A DNA stretch of 49,926 nt from an uncultured Lachnospiraceae bacterium (GTDB taxonomy: Bacteria; Bacillota; Clostridia; Lachnospirales; Lachnospiraceae): contig CACXFV010000032.1 in assembly GCA_902767015.1 (NCBI GenBank), positions 1-49,926 of the forward strand. Direction: 5' to 3'. This document shows positions 29,172 to 36,750 of this stretch, piece after piece. Both the position numbers and the translations under genes were made by a program. The notes beneath the pieces are model-generated. The model was not told where the DNA came from, ran no database searches, and was given only the letters and a program-made list of their open reading frames with translations. How positions within the stretch are numbered: the first letter of the stretch is position 1; each line of letters begins with the position of its first letter.

Positions 29172-29675
29172 TTACGGGTTCACAGTGGGATTGTCACATT
29201 TTTTCTGTTGCCTCAACCTGCGAAAAAACGCTGTCAGCATGGAACTGCATTCCTCCTCAAGAATACCGGTCTCCAGTTCCACCTGATGGTTAAATCTCTC
29301 CATCTGCAGCAGATTAAGCACCGAACCCGCACACCCTGCCTTTGGGTTCATGCAGCCTATATACACTTTTTCTATTCTGGATTGCACAATGGCACCTGCA
29401 CACATCTGACAGGGCTCCAGTGTAACATACATCTCACAGTGCTCCAATCGCCAGTCTCCCAGTTTTTTACTCGCCTTTTTTATGGCATTTAATTCTGCAT
29501 GGGACAAGGTATTTTTATCAATATTTCTCCGGTTATATCCTCGCGCAATAATTTTATCTTCATATACGATTACGCATCCTATCGGCACTTCGTACAGCTT
29601 CTCTGCCTTTTTTGCCTGAGCGATAGCTGCGCGCATATATTTTTCTTCACGACTCAATTGTTCTGATGGGCTCAT
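29172..29675 (-). CDS. tadA: tRNA-specific adenosine deaminase
   Basis: A 167-residue zinc deaminase that converts A34 to inosine in tRNA-Arg(ACG). The motifs are HAELNAIKKASKKLGDWRLE and EPCQMCAGAIVQSRIEKVY, followed by NPKAGCAGSVLNLL, all typical of TadA. The frame is open for 42 codons upstream. The start at 29675 is preferred because AAAGGA lies seven bases upstream and the family begins there (EQLSREEKYMRAAIAQAKKA). It precedes the debranching enzyme gene by 50 bases. Confidence 0.95.
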   Translation of the reverse strand: MSPSEQLSREEKYMRAAIAQAKKAEKLYEVPIGCVIVYEDKIIARGYNRRNIDKNTLSHAELNAIKKASKKLGDWRLEHCEMYVTLEPCQMCAGAIVQSRIEKVYIGCMNPKAGCAGSVLNLLQMERFNHQVELETGILEEECSSMLTAFFRRLRQQKKCDNPTVNP

Positions 29676-29760
29676 GGTAAATCCTTTCGCTGCAGTGGTT
29701 ACTATTCCTTTACGCCTCTTGACTATTACCCGCAATATTGGTATTCTATTAAATGAATAT

Positions 29761-29769
29761 ATTATACCA
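29761..29769 (-). promoter_or_regulatory. Predicted extended -10 promoter of tadA
   Basis: On the minus strand the sequence is TGGTATAAT. There is no clear -35. It lies about 85 bases before the tadA start in the divergent gap with the plus-strand acetyltransferase. Confidence 0.45.
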
Positions 29770-29839
29770 TATATATTGATATATGTGGCAGCTTTTATCA
29801 CAAAATGTAAATAGTAATACCAAAACGAGGTCTGATATT

Positions 29840-30400
29840 ATGAATTTCAAATACGAAACAGAGCGGCTGATTCTTAAGATTCTGACAACTGACTATGCAG
29901 CTTTAGTACTTAATTTTTTATACACTAACCGTGACAATTTTTCTCCCTACGAAGCCGCTAAAACGGGTAACTTTTATACCGTCTCTTTTCAGCGTGAAAC
30001 CTTAAGGCTTGAGCTTTCTGCCTTTCAAAAGCTTCAATATATCAGATATTATGTATTTAAGAAAGGAAATGATAACGAGATTATCGGTACCATTTCCTTT
30101 GGCAATATTTTAAACAAACCATATTCAAGTGCATCTATAGGCTATAAATTCGATAAAAATCATCTTCATATGGGATATGCAACAGAGGCGGTATCCGCCG
30201 CAGTTCTTGCTGTCTTAAATAACACCTCCATTCATCGGATTAACGCCTTTGTCATTCCGACCAATACCCCCTCCATACATCTCCTTGAGCGTATCGGCTT
30301 TGAATATGAAGGTATATGCAGAGAATTTGCCCTGATTAATGGCGAATATACTGATCACCTTCATTATGCGTTAATTAATCACAGACATGCACACTTATGA
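29840..30400 (+). CDS. GNAT family N-acetyltransferase (RimJ/RimL type)
   Basis: A 186-residue acetyltransferase using acetyl-CoA. It opens with YETERLILKILTTDYAALVL, characteristic of the RimJ/RimL group. It has IIGTISFGNIL, the GYKFDKNHLHMGYATEAVSA acetyl-CoA loop, and NTPSIHLLERIGFEYEG. The acceptor is unknown (protein N termini or small amines). The start at 29840 follows GAGGT; an upstream ATG at 29783 adds 19 atypical residues. It is the only plus-strand gene in the last 47 kb, which could indicate a later insertion. Its stop overlaps that of the convergent HD-GYP gene by six bases. Confidence 0.88.
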   Translation: MNFKYETERLILKILTTDYAALVLNFLYTNRDNFSPYEAAKTGNFYTVSFQRETLRLELSAFQKLQYIRYYVFKKGNDNEIIGTISFGNILNKPYSSASIGYKFDKNHLHMGYATEAVSAAVLAVLNNTSIHRINAFVIPTNTPSIHLLERIGFEYEGICREFALINGEYTDHLHYALINHRHAHL

Positions 30401-31501
30401 CAGCTTTTTATTATATCTCTCCATATATTCCTGTATCGTTTTCTCATCCATATGAACTCTGACATCCATCGTCTTCATCACGTCAAATAATCTGACCTTC
30501 ATATAAGTATAATCATCACTCAGATCATATACCTCATTATTGTTAAAGCCCAAAACTATCGGTCTTAGTATATTGTCTTCATTTTCCTTAATGACAAGTC
30601 CCTTTTCTTTATTCGTGAGTTCTACACAAACTCCCGGTATAAGTATATTGATGCTCTTAAGCAGTGCCCCCACTGCTCTCTCATCAAACATCTTCTTATT
30701 CTTTATCAGATATCGTACGGCCTCAACATCTGACTTCGGCTCTTCCGATACACTCATGCTTGTCATCGAATCAAATACTGCTGCCACCCGCAGAAGCTTT
30801 GTTCCATCCAACAGCCGCACATCTGGCGGATTCGTTCCGTTGACCTCCTTTAGGTGCTGGGAAACGATAATTCTTGTGAGGGACGGAATTTCGTAATCTT
30901 TCTGTATAATTTCATTCCCCTCAATCTCACATTTATTAATGACATATCTGTCATCATCACTTAACTTCTTACCTTTTTTCAGAATATCTTTCGGAATCAT
31001 CGCTTTTCCCAATTCATGAATCAAAGCCGCCGTAACAATATTAATCTGCTCCATGTATGACATATTCAGTGCAGCGGACATCAGTGTGCATAAAATAGCA
31101 ACACTTAACGAATGTTTATACACATAATCTTCCTGACTTCTAAGTGTCTTGTTAAAATTAATTTTATGCTTTATCACACCGTATTTTTTAATGATAGAGT
31201 CAGCCAGCTTTTGAATCTGTTTATCTTCTTTGCCGGAAATCATCATATCCATCTGCTTTCTGAGTTCAAATAATGCAACTGTCTGGAAGCGCTCAAATTC
31301 CCTTTCCTCTTCTGACATCTGCTGTTCAGGTTCCGTAGGGTCAAGAATATATACTCCAAGAAGGCCAAAGTTCTTTATATTATTAACACCCTGCTTGTTA
31401 AGTCTGGTGTTAATATCATACAGCATTACGCCATCCTTGTTATATACCGGTCTGGCAAGTTTCATGCCTTTTTTTAATTTGTCCATAACTATATATCTCA
31501 T
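30395..31501 (-). CDS. Degenerate HD-GYP domain protein
   Basis: A 368-residue protein. The N-terminal 60 residues (VMDKLKKGMKLARPVYNKDG) are typical of clostridial HD-GYP proteins. The HD-GYP domain is recognisable: first His130 (YKHSLSVA), then HELGKAMIPKDILKKGKKLS. However, His-Asp is His162-Glu163, the usual metal His in the next helix is Cys191 (INKCEIEG), the HHE motif reads SQHLKE, and GYP reads NPP. Active c-di-GMP phosphodiesterases keep these residues. It is therefore probably not a working phosphodiesterase and may be a binding or regulatory protein. It follows the acidic-repeat protein gene by 49 bases. Confidence 0.85.
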   Translation of the reverse strand: MRYIVMDKLKKGMKLARPVYNKDGVMLYDINTRLNKQGVNNIKNFGLLGVYILDPTEPEQQMSEEEREFERFQTVALFELRKQMDMMISGKEDKQIQKLADSIIKKYGVIKHKINFNKTLRSQEDYVYKHSLSVAILCTLMSAALNMSYMEQINIVTAALIHELGKAMIPKDILKKGKKLSDDDRYVINKCEIEGNEIIQKDYEIPSLTRIIVSQHLKEVNGTNPPDVRLLDGTKLLRVAAVFDSMTSMSVSEEPKSDVEAVRYLIKNKKMFDERAVGALLKSINILIPGVCVELTNKEKGLVIKENEDNILRPIVLGFNNNEVYDLSDDYTYMKVRLFDVMKTMDVRVHMDEKTIQEYMERYNKKLS

Positions 31502-31550
31502 GCTGCTTCCACACCTTTCCTGTACTCTTACACAGAGAAGCCTCTACTCA

Positions 31551-32852
31551 CTACAGATACATACACCAGTATCCGAACTCAGCTCTGTCACTCTGCTTTT
31601 TCTCTTTAAATCTATTAAAACCGTACATCTTCGCCATGTTCCGCTCCCGATTTCTCAAAAATCCCGGAACACAAATCATGTACCTTAACTGTGTATTATT
31701 CTGTATACTATTCTGTGTATTATTATTTTCTGTATACTCTTCCTCATGTTCCTCACACAAAAGTATATATCTGAAATTATAGTATCCGTTCAGAAGGAAA
31801 TTATTATTACATAAATGCCAATATTTTCTTGGCAAATACGAAATATCATGAGGCGAGATTTTAATACAATCTCCCAATCCCTCTATCTTAATCTTCGGAT
31901 AACAGTTGCTAAGCATTCTGAAATAGTCACTGTTGTCCGGCACTCTTGGTCTTTCTACTTTATTATCGGATTTTTCGAGCAATTCCTGCAACTCTTTTTC
32001 ATATTTTTTCATATTTTCCGGTATAGGTGCTGCTTCGTCCATATCGTTTTCTTTTGCCGGCATATCCGCTTCTCCGGCTATATTGTTCTCTTTTACCACC
32101 GTATCTGCTTCTCCGGTTACAATGCTCTCTTTTTCTGTAGTATCCATTTCTCCGGTGACATGATTCTCCTCTACCAATATATCCGTTTCTTCCGTCTCTC
32201 TATCGCCGTCTGTAACAGCAGGATACACTTTCGCACTATTTATGCCATTCATTGCATTGGAAAATGTTATCATATCCGCGTTTTCAATCTCTGAAGAGTT
32301 ACGATTATCATTCACCCTATAATTGCGGTTATCTGCCTCCGCCACATATTCAATTTCGGCAGCCGCTATATCTCTCTGTGTCTCCACAACATTGCCTATC
32401 GCAAAATCCTCTTCATCCTCCTGCGAACTATTTTCAAATTCATCCACGTATATTGTCGTATCATCCCACTCTGACGCATATACCTCCCTGATGGTACTGT
32501 TACCATTCAGAAATACTTTGCTACAGATAAAGATTCCCGCTATCTCATCTAATTTCAGTGCGGCATCACCAATCTCATCCGGATGAAACTGTGTTCTAAA
32601 GATACTGTTGCCACTCACAATTCTGATTCTGCCAATTGATGATTTATATACTTTTCCGTTCTTTCTCGTAAACAGAAACACCTCAAGCATATTATCATCT
32701 GTTTCGTTCATCAGAATATCATGTATTCTCAAAGAAATATTAATCTTACATAATTGTCCCCGCGTCTCCACTCTCGCAAATCCTGCGTTTTTAGATTTAA
32801 CGCCTTTTTCGTATGAGTATATGTATGACGTAAGCCTGCTGTAATCACTCAT
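31551..32852 (-). CDS. Unknown cytoplasmic protein with acidic tandem repeats
   Basis: A 433-residue protein with no membrane segment or signal peptide. The N-terminal 130 residues form a beta-rich domain (YSYEKGVKSKNAGFARVETR, LCKINISLRIHD). The middle is low complexity and acidic, with a 13-residue repeat present three times (VTGEMDTTEKESI, VTGEADTVVKENN, IAGEADMPAKEND). The C-terminal 130 residues are a second folded part (ISYLPRKYWHLCNNNFLLNG), resembling DUF6128-type domains of Lachnospiraceae. The start at 32852 is chosen because GAGGAG precedes it; the frame is open 22 codons further. Function unknown. Confidence 0.75.
   Translation of the reverse strand: MSDYSRLTSYIYSYEKGVKSKNAGFARVETRGQLCKINISLRIHDILMNETDDNMLEVFLFTRKNGKVYKSSIGRIRIVSGNSIFRTQFHPDEIGDAALKLDEIAGIFICSKVFLNGNSTIREVYASEWDDTTIYVDEFENSSQEDEEDFAIGNVVETQRDIAAAEIEYVAEADNRNYRVNDNRNSSEIENADMITFSNAMNGINSAKVYPAVTDGDRETEETDILVEENHVTGEMDTTEKESIVTGEADTVVKENNIAGEADMPAKENDMDEAAPIPENMKKYEKELQELLEKSDNKVERPRVPDNSDYFRMLSNCYPKIKIEGLGDCIKISPHDISYLPRKYWHLCNNNFLLNGYYNFRYILLCEEHEEEYTENNNTQNSIQNNTQLRYMICVPGFLRNRERNMAKMYGFNRFKEKKQSDRAEFGYWCMYL
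32062..32178. repeat. 39-bp coding tandem repeat, three copies
   Basis: Three adjacent 39-bp units (32062-32100, 32101-32139, 32140-32178) share the core TCTCCGG and similar flanks, and a fourth, diverged unit starts at 32179. They encode the 13-residue acidic repeats of the unknown protein. The period is a multiple of three, so copy-number change would keep the frame. Confidence 0.75.
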
Positions 32853-32957
32853 GTCATTTGCACTCCTCTCATTAAAATTCGATATTATTCGATGTACTAA
32901 TAAGTCTATGCATGACAATTATGATTTATGACTATGTTACTATCCTGCCCCTTTCAG

Positions 32958-33824
32958 CTAATACATATCCTGCAGCAAATCCGACAGTGCGGCAAATTGT
33001 TCGAGAGTCAGTGTCTCACCTCTTATATTCTCTCCCAATCCCATCTCTTCCAATGCTTTTAAAGCCTGTTCTTTTGTATAATGCAATTCTGCCGAATTTC
33101 CGATTCCGTTAATCAGCGTCTTTCTCCTCTGCGAAAAGGATGCCCTTATCAGCTTAAACAACTGTTCTTCACTTTTCACACTGACAACAGGGGTTTTATG
33201 AAGCTTCATTCTGATAACCGCCGAGCTTACATTCGGTCTTGGCATAAAACAATTCGGTGGAACATTGGCAACGATTTTAGGCTCTGCATAATACTGAACC
33301 GCCAGAGATATCGCACCATATTCCTTCGTTCCCGCCTTCGACTGTATTCGCTGCGCCACTTCCTTTTGCACCATCACTGTAATACTGTCAATATTAACTT
33401 TCTTTTCAAGCAACTCCATGATAATAGGCGTAGTAATGTAATAGGGAAGATTCGCCACAACCTTAATCGGTCTTCCCTCATTTTCTTCCTGAACAAGTCT
33501 GTTGATATCCATCTTCAAAATATCCTGATTGATAACCTTTACATTATCATATTCTGCCAGTGTTTCTGCAAGAATCGGCATCAATGAGCTGTCAATCTCC
33601 ACTGCAATAACTTTTTTTGCATTTTCACACAAATATTGTGTCATCGTGCCAATCCCAGGTCCAATTTCCAATACTACATCTTCCTCAGTAATTTCTGCCT
33701 GTGAAATAATCTTCTCAAGGACATGTGTATCAATCAAAAAATTCTGTCCGAATTTCTTCTGAAAAATAAAGTTATATTTTTTCAGGACTTCAATTGTATT
33801 CTTAGCAACGCCTAAATATGCCAT
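32958..33824 (-). CDS. rsmA: 16S rRNA dimethyladenosine transferase
   Basis: A 288-residue enzyme (KsgA) that dimethylates the two adjacent adenines at the 3' end of 16S rRNA. It has FQKKFGQNFLIDTHVLEKII, SAM motif I VVLEIGPGIGTMTQYL, VIAVEIDSSLM, and the catalytic NLPYYITTPIIMELLE. FMPRPNVSSAVIRM precedes the C-terminal helical domain. Length is normal. It is 51 bases downstream of tatD; the metG-tatD-rsmA order is common in Firmicutes. Confidence 0.97.
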   Translation of the reverse strand: MAYLGVAKNTIEVLKKYNFIFQKKFGQNFLIDTHVLEKIISQAEITEEDVVLEIGPGIGTMTQYLCENAKKVIAVEIDSSLMPILAETLAEYDNVKVINQDILKMDINRLVQEENEGRPIKVVANLPYYITTPIIMELLEKKVNIDSITVMVQKEVAQRIQSKAGTKEYGAISLAVQYYAEPKIVANVPPNCFMPRPNVSSAVIRMKLHKTPVVSVKSEEQLFKLIRASFSQRRKTLINGIGNSAELHYTKEQALKALEEMGLGENIRGETLTLEQFAALSDLLQDMY

Positions 33825-33875
33825 TATTTGCCCTCGCTATTTCCTGCTTCTTCAAAAGCATATCTGATATCTGAC

Positions 33876-34652
33876 TTATTTTTCACTCTCAATTCCATAT
33901 AAGTCAAGTGCATTTCTATAGGTTCTCTCTATTACATCTGCATCAGATATCTCTTTAATTCTGGATATCTCTGATACAACATAAGGAAGCTTTAGGGAAT
34001 TATTTCTCTGTCCCCTTTCCGGCTCCGGTGAAAGATATGGACAATCTGTCTCTAAGACAATCGTATGGAGAGGGCATTCCTTCACTGTCTCCTTTAACTT
34101 TTTAGAATTTTTAAATGTCACCACACCGCCGACACCTATATAATATCCCAACTTGATATATTCCTTTGCAAGCTCGGGACTATACGAATAACAATGTATC
34201 ACACCGCCTTTTACTTTTCCCTGATAACTTTTCAGTATCCGGAATGTATCCTCTGCCGCATCACGACTGTGGATAATGACAGGCAGCTGCAACACCACAG
34301 CCATGTCAAGTTGTCTGATAAACCACTTCTTCTGCGTCTCTCTGTCCGGTTCATCATAATGGTAATCTAGACCTATCTCTCCTATGGCAACCACTTTTTC
34401 ATACTTTGTATAGTCCCGAAGCTTCACCATTTCACTTTCTGTCAAACCAGCCGTATCACTAGGATGTACTCCTACTGCTGCATACATAAAGTCATATTGC
34501 CTCGCCAACATGACCGAAGCCCATGAAGATGGTACATCCGCACCTACATTGACAATATTCTTTATTCCGTTTTCTCTCATAGACCTCAAAAGTTGGTCTC
34601 TGTCGTCCTCAAATGCCACATCATCATAATGTGCATGTGTATCAAATATCAT
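33876..34652 (-). CDS. tatD: TatD family metal-dependent DNase
   Basis: A 258-residue TIM-barrel hydrolase. Metal ligands are visible: FDTHAHYDD at the N terminus, AIGEIGLDYHYDEPDRETQK, PVIIHSRDAAEDTF, GVIHCYSYSPELA and ETDCPYLSPEPERGQRN. TatD proteins act as 3'-5' exonucleases or D-amino-acyl hydrolases in DNA or tRNA quality control. The start at 34652 follows GAGG by six bases; an upstream ATG at 34664 lacks a good ribosome site. Confidence 0.95.
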   Translation of the reverse strand: MIFDTHAHYDDVAFEDDRDQLLRSMRENGIKNIVNVGADVPSSWASVMLARQYDFMYAAVGVHPSDTAGLTESEMVKLRDYTKYEKVVAIGEIGLDYHYDEPDRETQKKWFIRQLDMAVVLQLPVIIHSRDAAEDTFRILKSYQGKVKGGVIHCYSYSPELAKEYIKLGYYIGVGGVVTFKNSKKLKETVKECPLHTIVLETDCPYLSPEPERGQRNNSLKLPYVVSEISRIKEISDADVIERTYRNALDLYGIESEK

Positions 34653-34721
34653 AACAGACCTCATTTCCGGTTACTATTTACCTTAAACCTCCACCAAATG
34701 CTCCTTACCGGTTATTATTCT

Positions 34722-36674
34722 CTAACAAATCTCCGAACCACTTATGATATCTCTGTCAACCGTCATCACCGATAAGTGTTCCTTGTCGTCTGCCGCTGAA
34801 AGTATCATTCCCTCTGACATAAGTCCACATAATTTTGCCGGTTTAAGATTGGTAATGACCGCTATCTTCTTGCCAATCAGCTCCTCAGGCTGATAACTCA
34901 TGGCAATTCCTGAAACAATCTGTCTTATTTCATTGCCTACTCTGACTTTGAATACAAGAAGCTTCTTTGATTTTTTTACCTTCTCACATTCAAGCACCTC
35001 GCCAACCCTGATTTGGATTTTGTCAAAATCCTCTATGGTAATCTCAGGTTTTTTCTCTACTACCGGATATTCCGGCTCTGCCTGACTACTTGCAATCTCC
35101 TCTACCTTTTCCATCACTTCATTGAGGTCAAGTCTTGCAAATAGCATCTGCGGCTTTTCAACCACTTTCGTGCCTGATACATATTTACCAAATTCGGTCA
35201 TATCGGCAAATTCTCTTATCTGTGTGTTGAGCTGTTCCACAATCTTATCTGCTGTCTCCGGCATAAACGGTCTTAAGAGACTCGCTCCTATCGTGATTCC
35301 TTCTACCAGATTGTACAAAACTGTGGCGAGTCTGTCTTTTTGAGTTTCCTCCTTTGCCAGTACCCAAGGCATTGTCTCATCAATATACTTATTGCATCTC
35401 TTAAATAATGCAAATATCTCCGTTATGGCATCAGCCACACGCAGCCTGTCCATCTTCTCGTTCACTTTCGCAGCCGTATCAATGACAGTCCTCATTAAAT
35501 CCTCATCATATTCTTCCGTATTCACATTCTTGTTCTCAACAATTCCGTCAAAATACTTATTGGTCATGGATATTGTTCTGTTGACAAGATTTCCCAAGGT
35601 GTTCGCAAGTTCTGAATTAAATCTTTCTACAACAAGCTCCCATGTAATAACACCATCATTTTCAAAAGGCATCTCATGAAGCACAAAATATCTCACGGCA
35701 TCTACACCAAACAGTGCCACTAAATCATCCGCATATATTACATTTCCTTTAGATTTACTCATCTTGCCATCGTTCTGAAGCAGCCATGGATGTCCAAATA
35801 CCTGCTTTGGCAATGGTAAATCCAATGCCATCAACATAATTGGCCAGTAAATGGTATGGAAACGCAGGATATCCTTTCCTATCAGATGCAAATCTGCCGG
35901 CCAGTACCGTTGAAAAAGTTCATCGTGATTACCATCGATATCACAGCCGAGTCCCGTGATATAGTTCGATAATGCGTCAATCCATACATATATGACATGA
36001 TTGTCATCAAAATCTACCGGTATGCCCCATTTAAAGGAGGTTCTCGAAACACACAAATCCTGAAGTCCCGGCAGCAGGAAGTTGTTCATCATCTCATTCT
36101 TTCTTGACTCCGGCTGTATGAAATCCGGATGCTCATTAATGTAGGCAATCAATCTGTCTGCATATTTTGACAGTTTGAAAAAGTATGCCTCCTCCTTAGC
36201 AGGCTGGCACTCTCTACCACAATCCGGACACTTTCCGTCTACAAGCTGAGAAGCTGTGAAGAAAGACTCACACGGCGTGCAGTACATTCCCTCATAGTAT
36301 CCCTTATAAATGTCACCCTGTTCATAGAGTTTTCTGAAAATCTTCTGTACCTGCTTCTCATGATATTCGTCTGTCGTTCTGATAAATTTATCATATGAGG
36401 TATTCATCAAATCCCAGATTCGCTTAATCTCTGTGGAAACATTATCCACAAATTCCTTCGGTGTGATTCCCGCTTCCTTCGCCTTTAATTCTATCTTTTG
36501 TCCATGCTCATCCGTTCCTGTCTGGAATCTTACATCATATCCCTGGGCTCTCTTAAATCTCGCTATACTGTCTGCCAGAACAATCTCATAGGTATTACCT
36601 ATATGTGGCTTTCCGGAAGTATAGGCTATCGCTGTCGTAATATAATATGACTTATTTTTACAATTTTTACACAT
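34722..36674 (-). CDS. metG: Methionyl-tRNA synthetase
   Basis: A 650-residue class I synthetase. It has the HIGH-type motif SGKPHIGNTYE, a zinc knuckle CTPCESFF...CPDCGREC, WIDALSNYITGLG and KMSKSKGNVIYADDL. An anticodon-binding helical domain follows. The C-terminal tRNA-binding OB fold starts at about residue 545 (EDFDKIQIRVGEVLECEKVK), which is the dimerising form. The frame is open to a GTG at 36710, but the ATG at 36674, after GAGAGGA, matches the family N terminus (YYITTAIAYT). No T-box leader is visible upstream. Confidence 0.97.
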   Translation of the reverse strand: MCKNCKNKSYYITTAIAYTSGKPHIGNTYEIVLADSIARFKRAQGYDVRFQTGTDEHGQKIELKAKEAGITPKEFVDNVSTEIKRIWDLMNTSYDKFIRTTDEYHEKQVQKIFRKLYEQGDIYKGYYEGMYCTPCESFFTASQLVDGKCPDCGRECQPAKEEAYFFKLSKYADRLIAYINEHPDFIQPESRKNEMMNNFLLPGLQDLCVSRTSFKWGIPVDFDDNHVIYVWIDALSNYITGLGCDIDGNHDELFQRYWPADLHLIGKDILRFHTIYWPIMLMALDLPLPKQVFGHPWLLQNDGKMSKSKGNVIYADDLVALFGVDAVRYFVLHEMPFENDGVITWELVVERFNSELANTLGNLVNRTISMTNKYFDGIVENKNVNTEEYDEDLMRTVIDTAAKVNEKMDRLRVADAITEIFALFKRCNKYIDETMPWVLAKEETQKDRLATVLYNLVEGITIGASLLRPFMPETADKIVEQLNTQIREFADMTEFGKYVSGTKVVEKPQMLFARLDLNEVMEKVEEIASSQAEPEYPVVEKKPEITIEDFDKIQIRVGEVLECEKVKKSKKLLVFKVRVGNEIRQIVSGIAMSYQPEELIGKKIAVITNLKPAKLCGLMSEGMILSAADDKEHLSVMTVDRDIISGSEIC

Positions 36675-36718
36675 TTTAATTTCATTCCTCTCTCCATCAG
36701 ATATTATCACTATTCTCT

Positions 36719-36747
36719 ATCATACCTTTATTTACTATTTTTTTCAA
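36719..36747 (-). promoter_or_regulatory. Predicted promoter of the metG-tatD-rsmA operon
   Basis: On the minus strand, TTGAAA (36747-36742) and TATGAT (36724-36719) are spaced by 17 bases. It sits just after the stop of the upstream secreted-protein gene and about 45 bases before the metG start. Confidence 0.6.
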
Positions 36748-36750
36748 GAC

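Noticed and set aside
32062-32178. CRISPR-like spaced repeat
   Set aside because: The 39-bp units are directly adjacent with no spacers and encode in-frame acidic repeats.
36675-36750. T-box or SAM riboswitch before metG
   Set aside because: The gap is only 76 bases and is filled by a promoter; no conserved T-box or SAM elements are visible.
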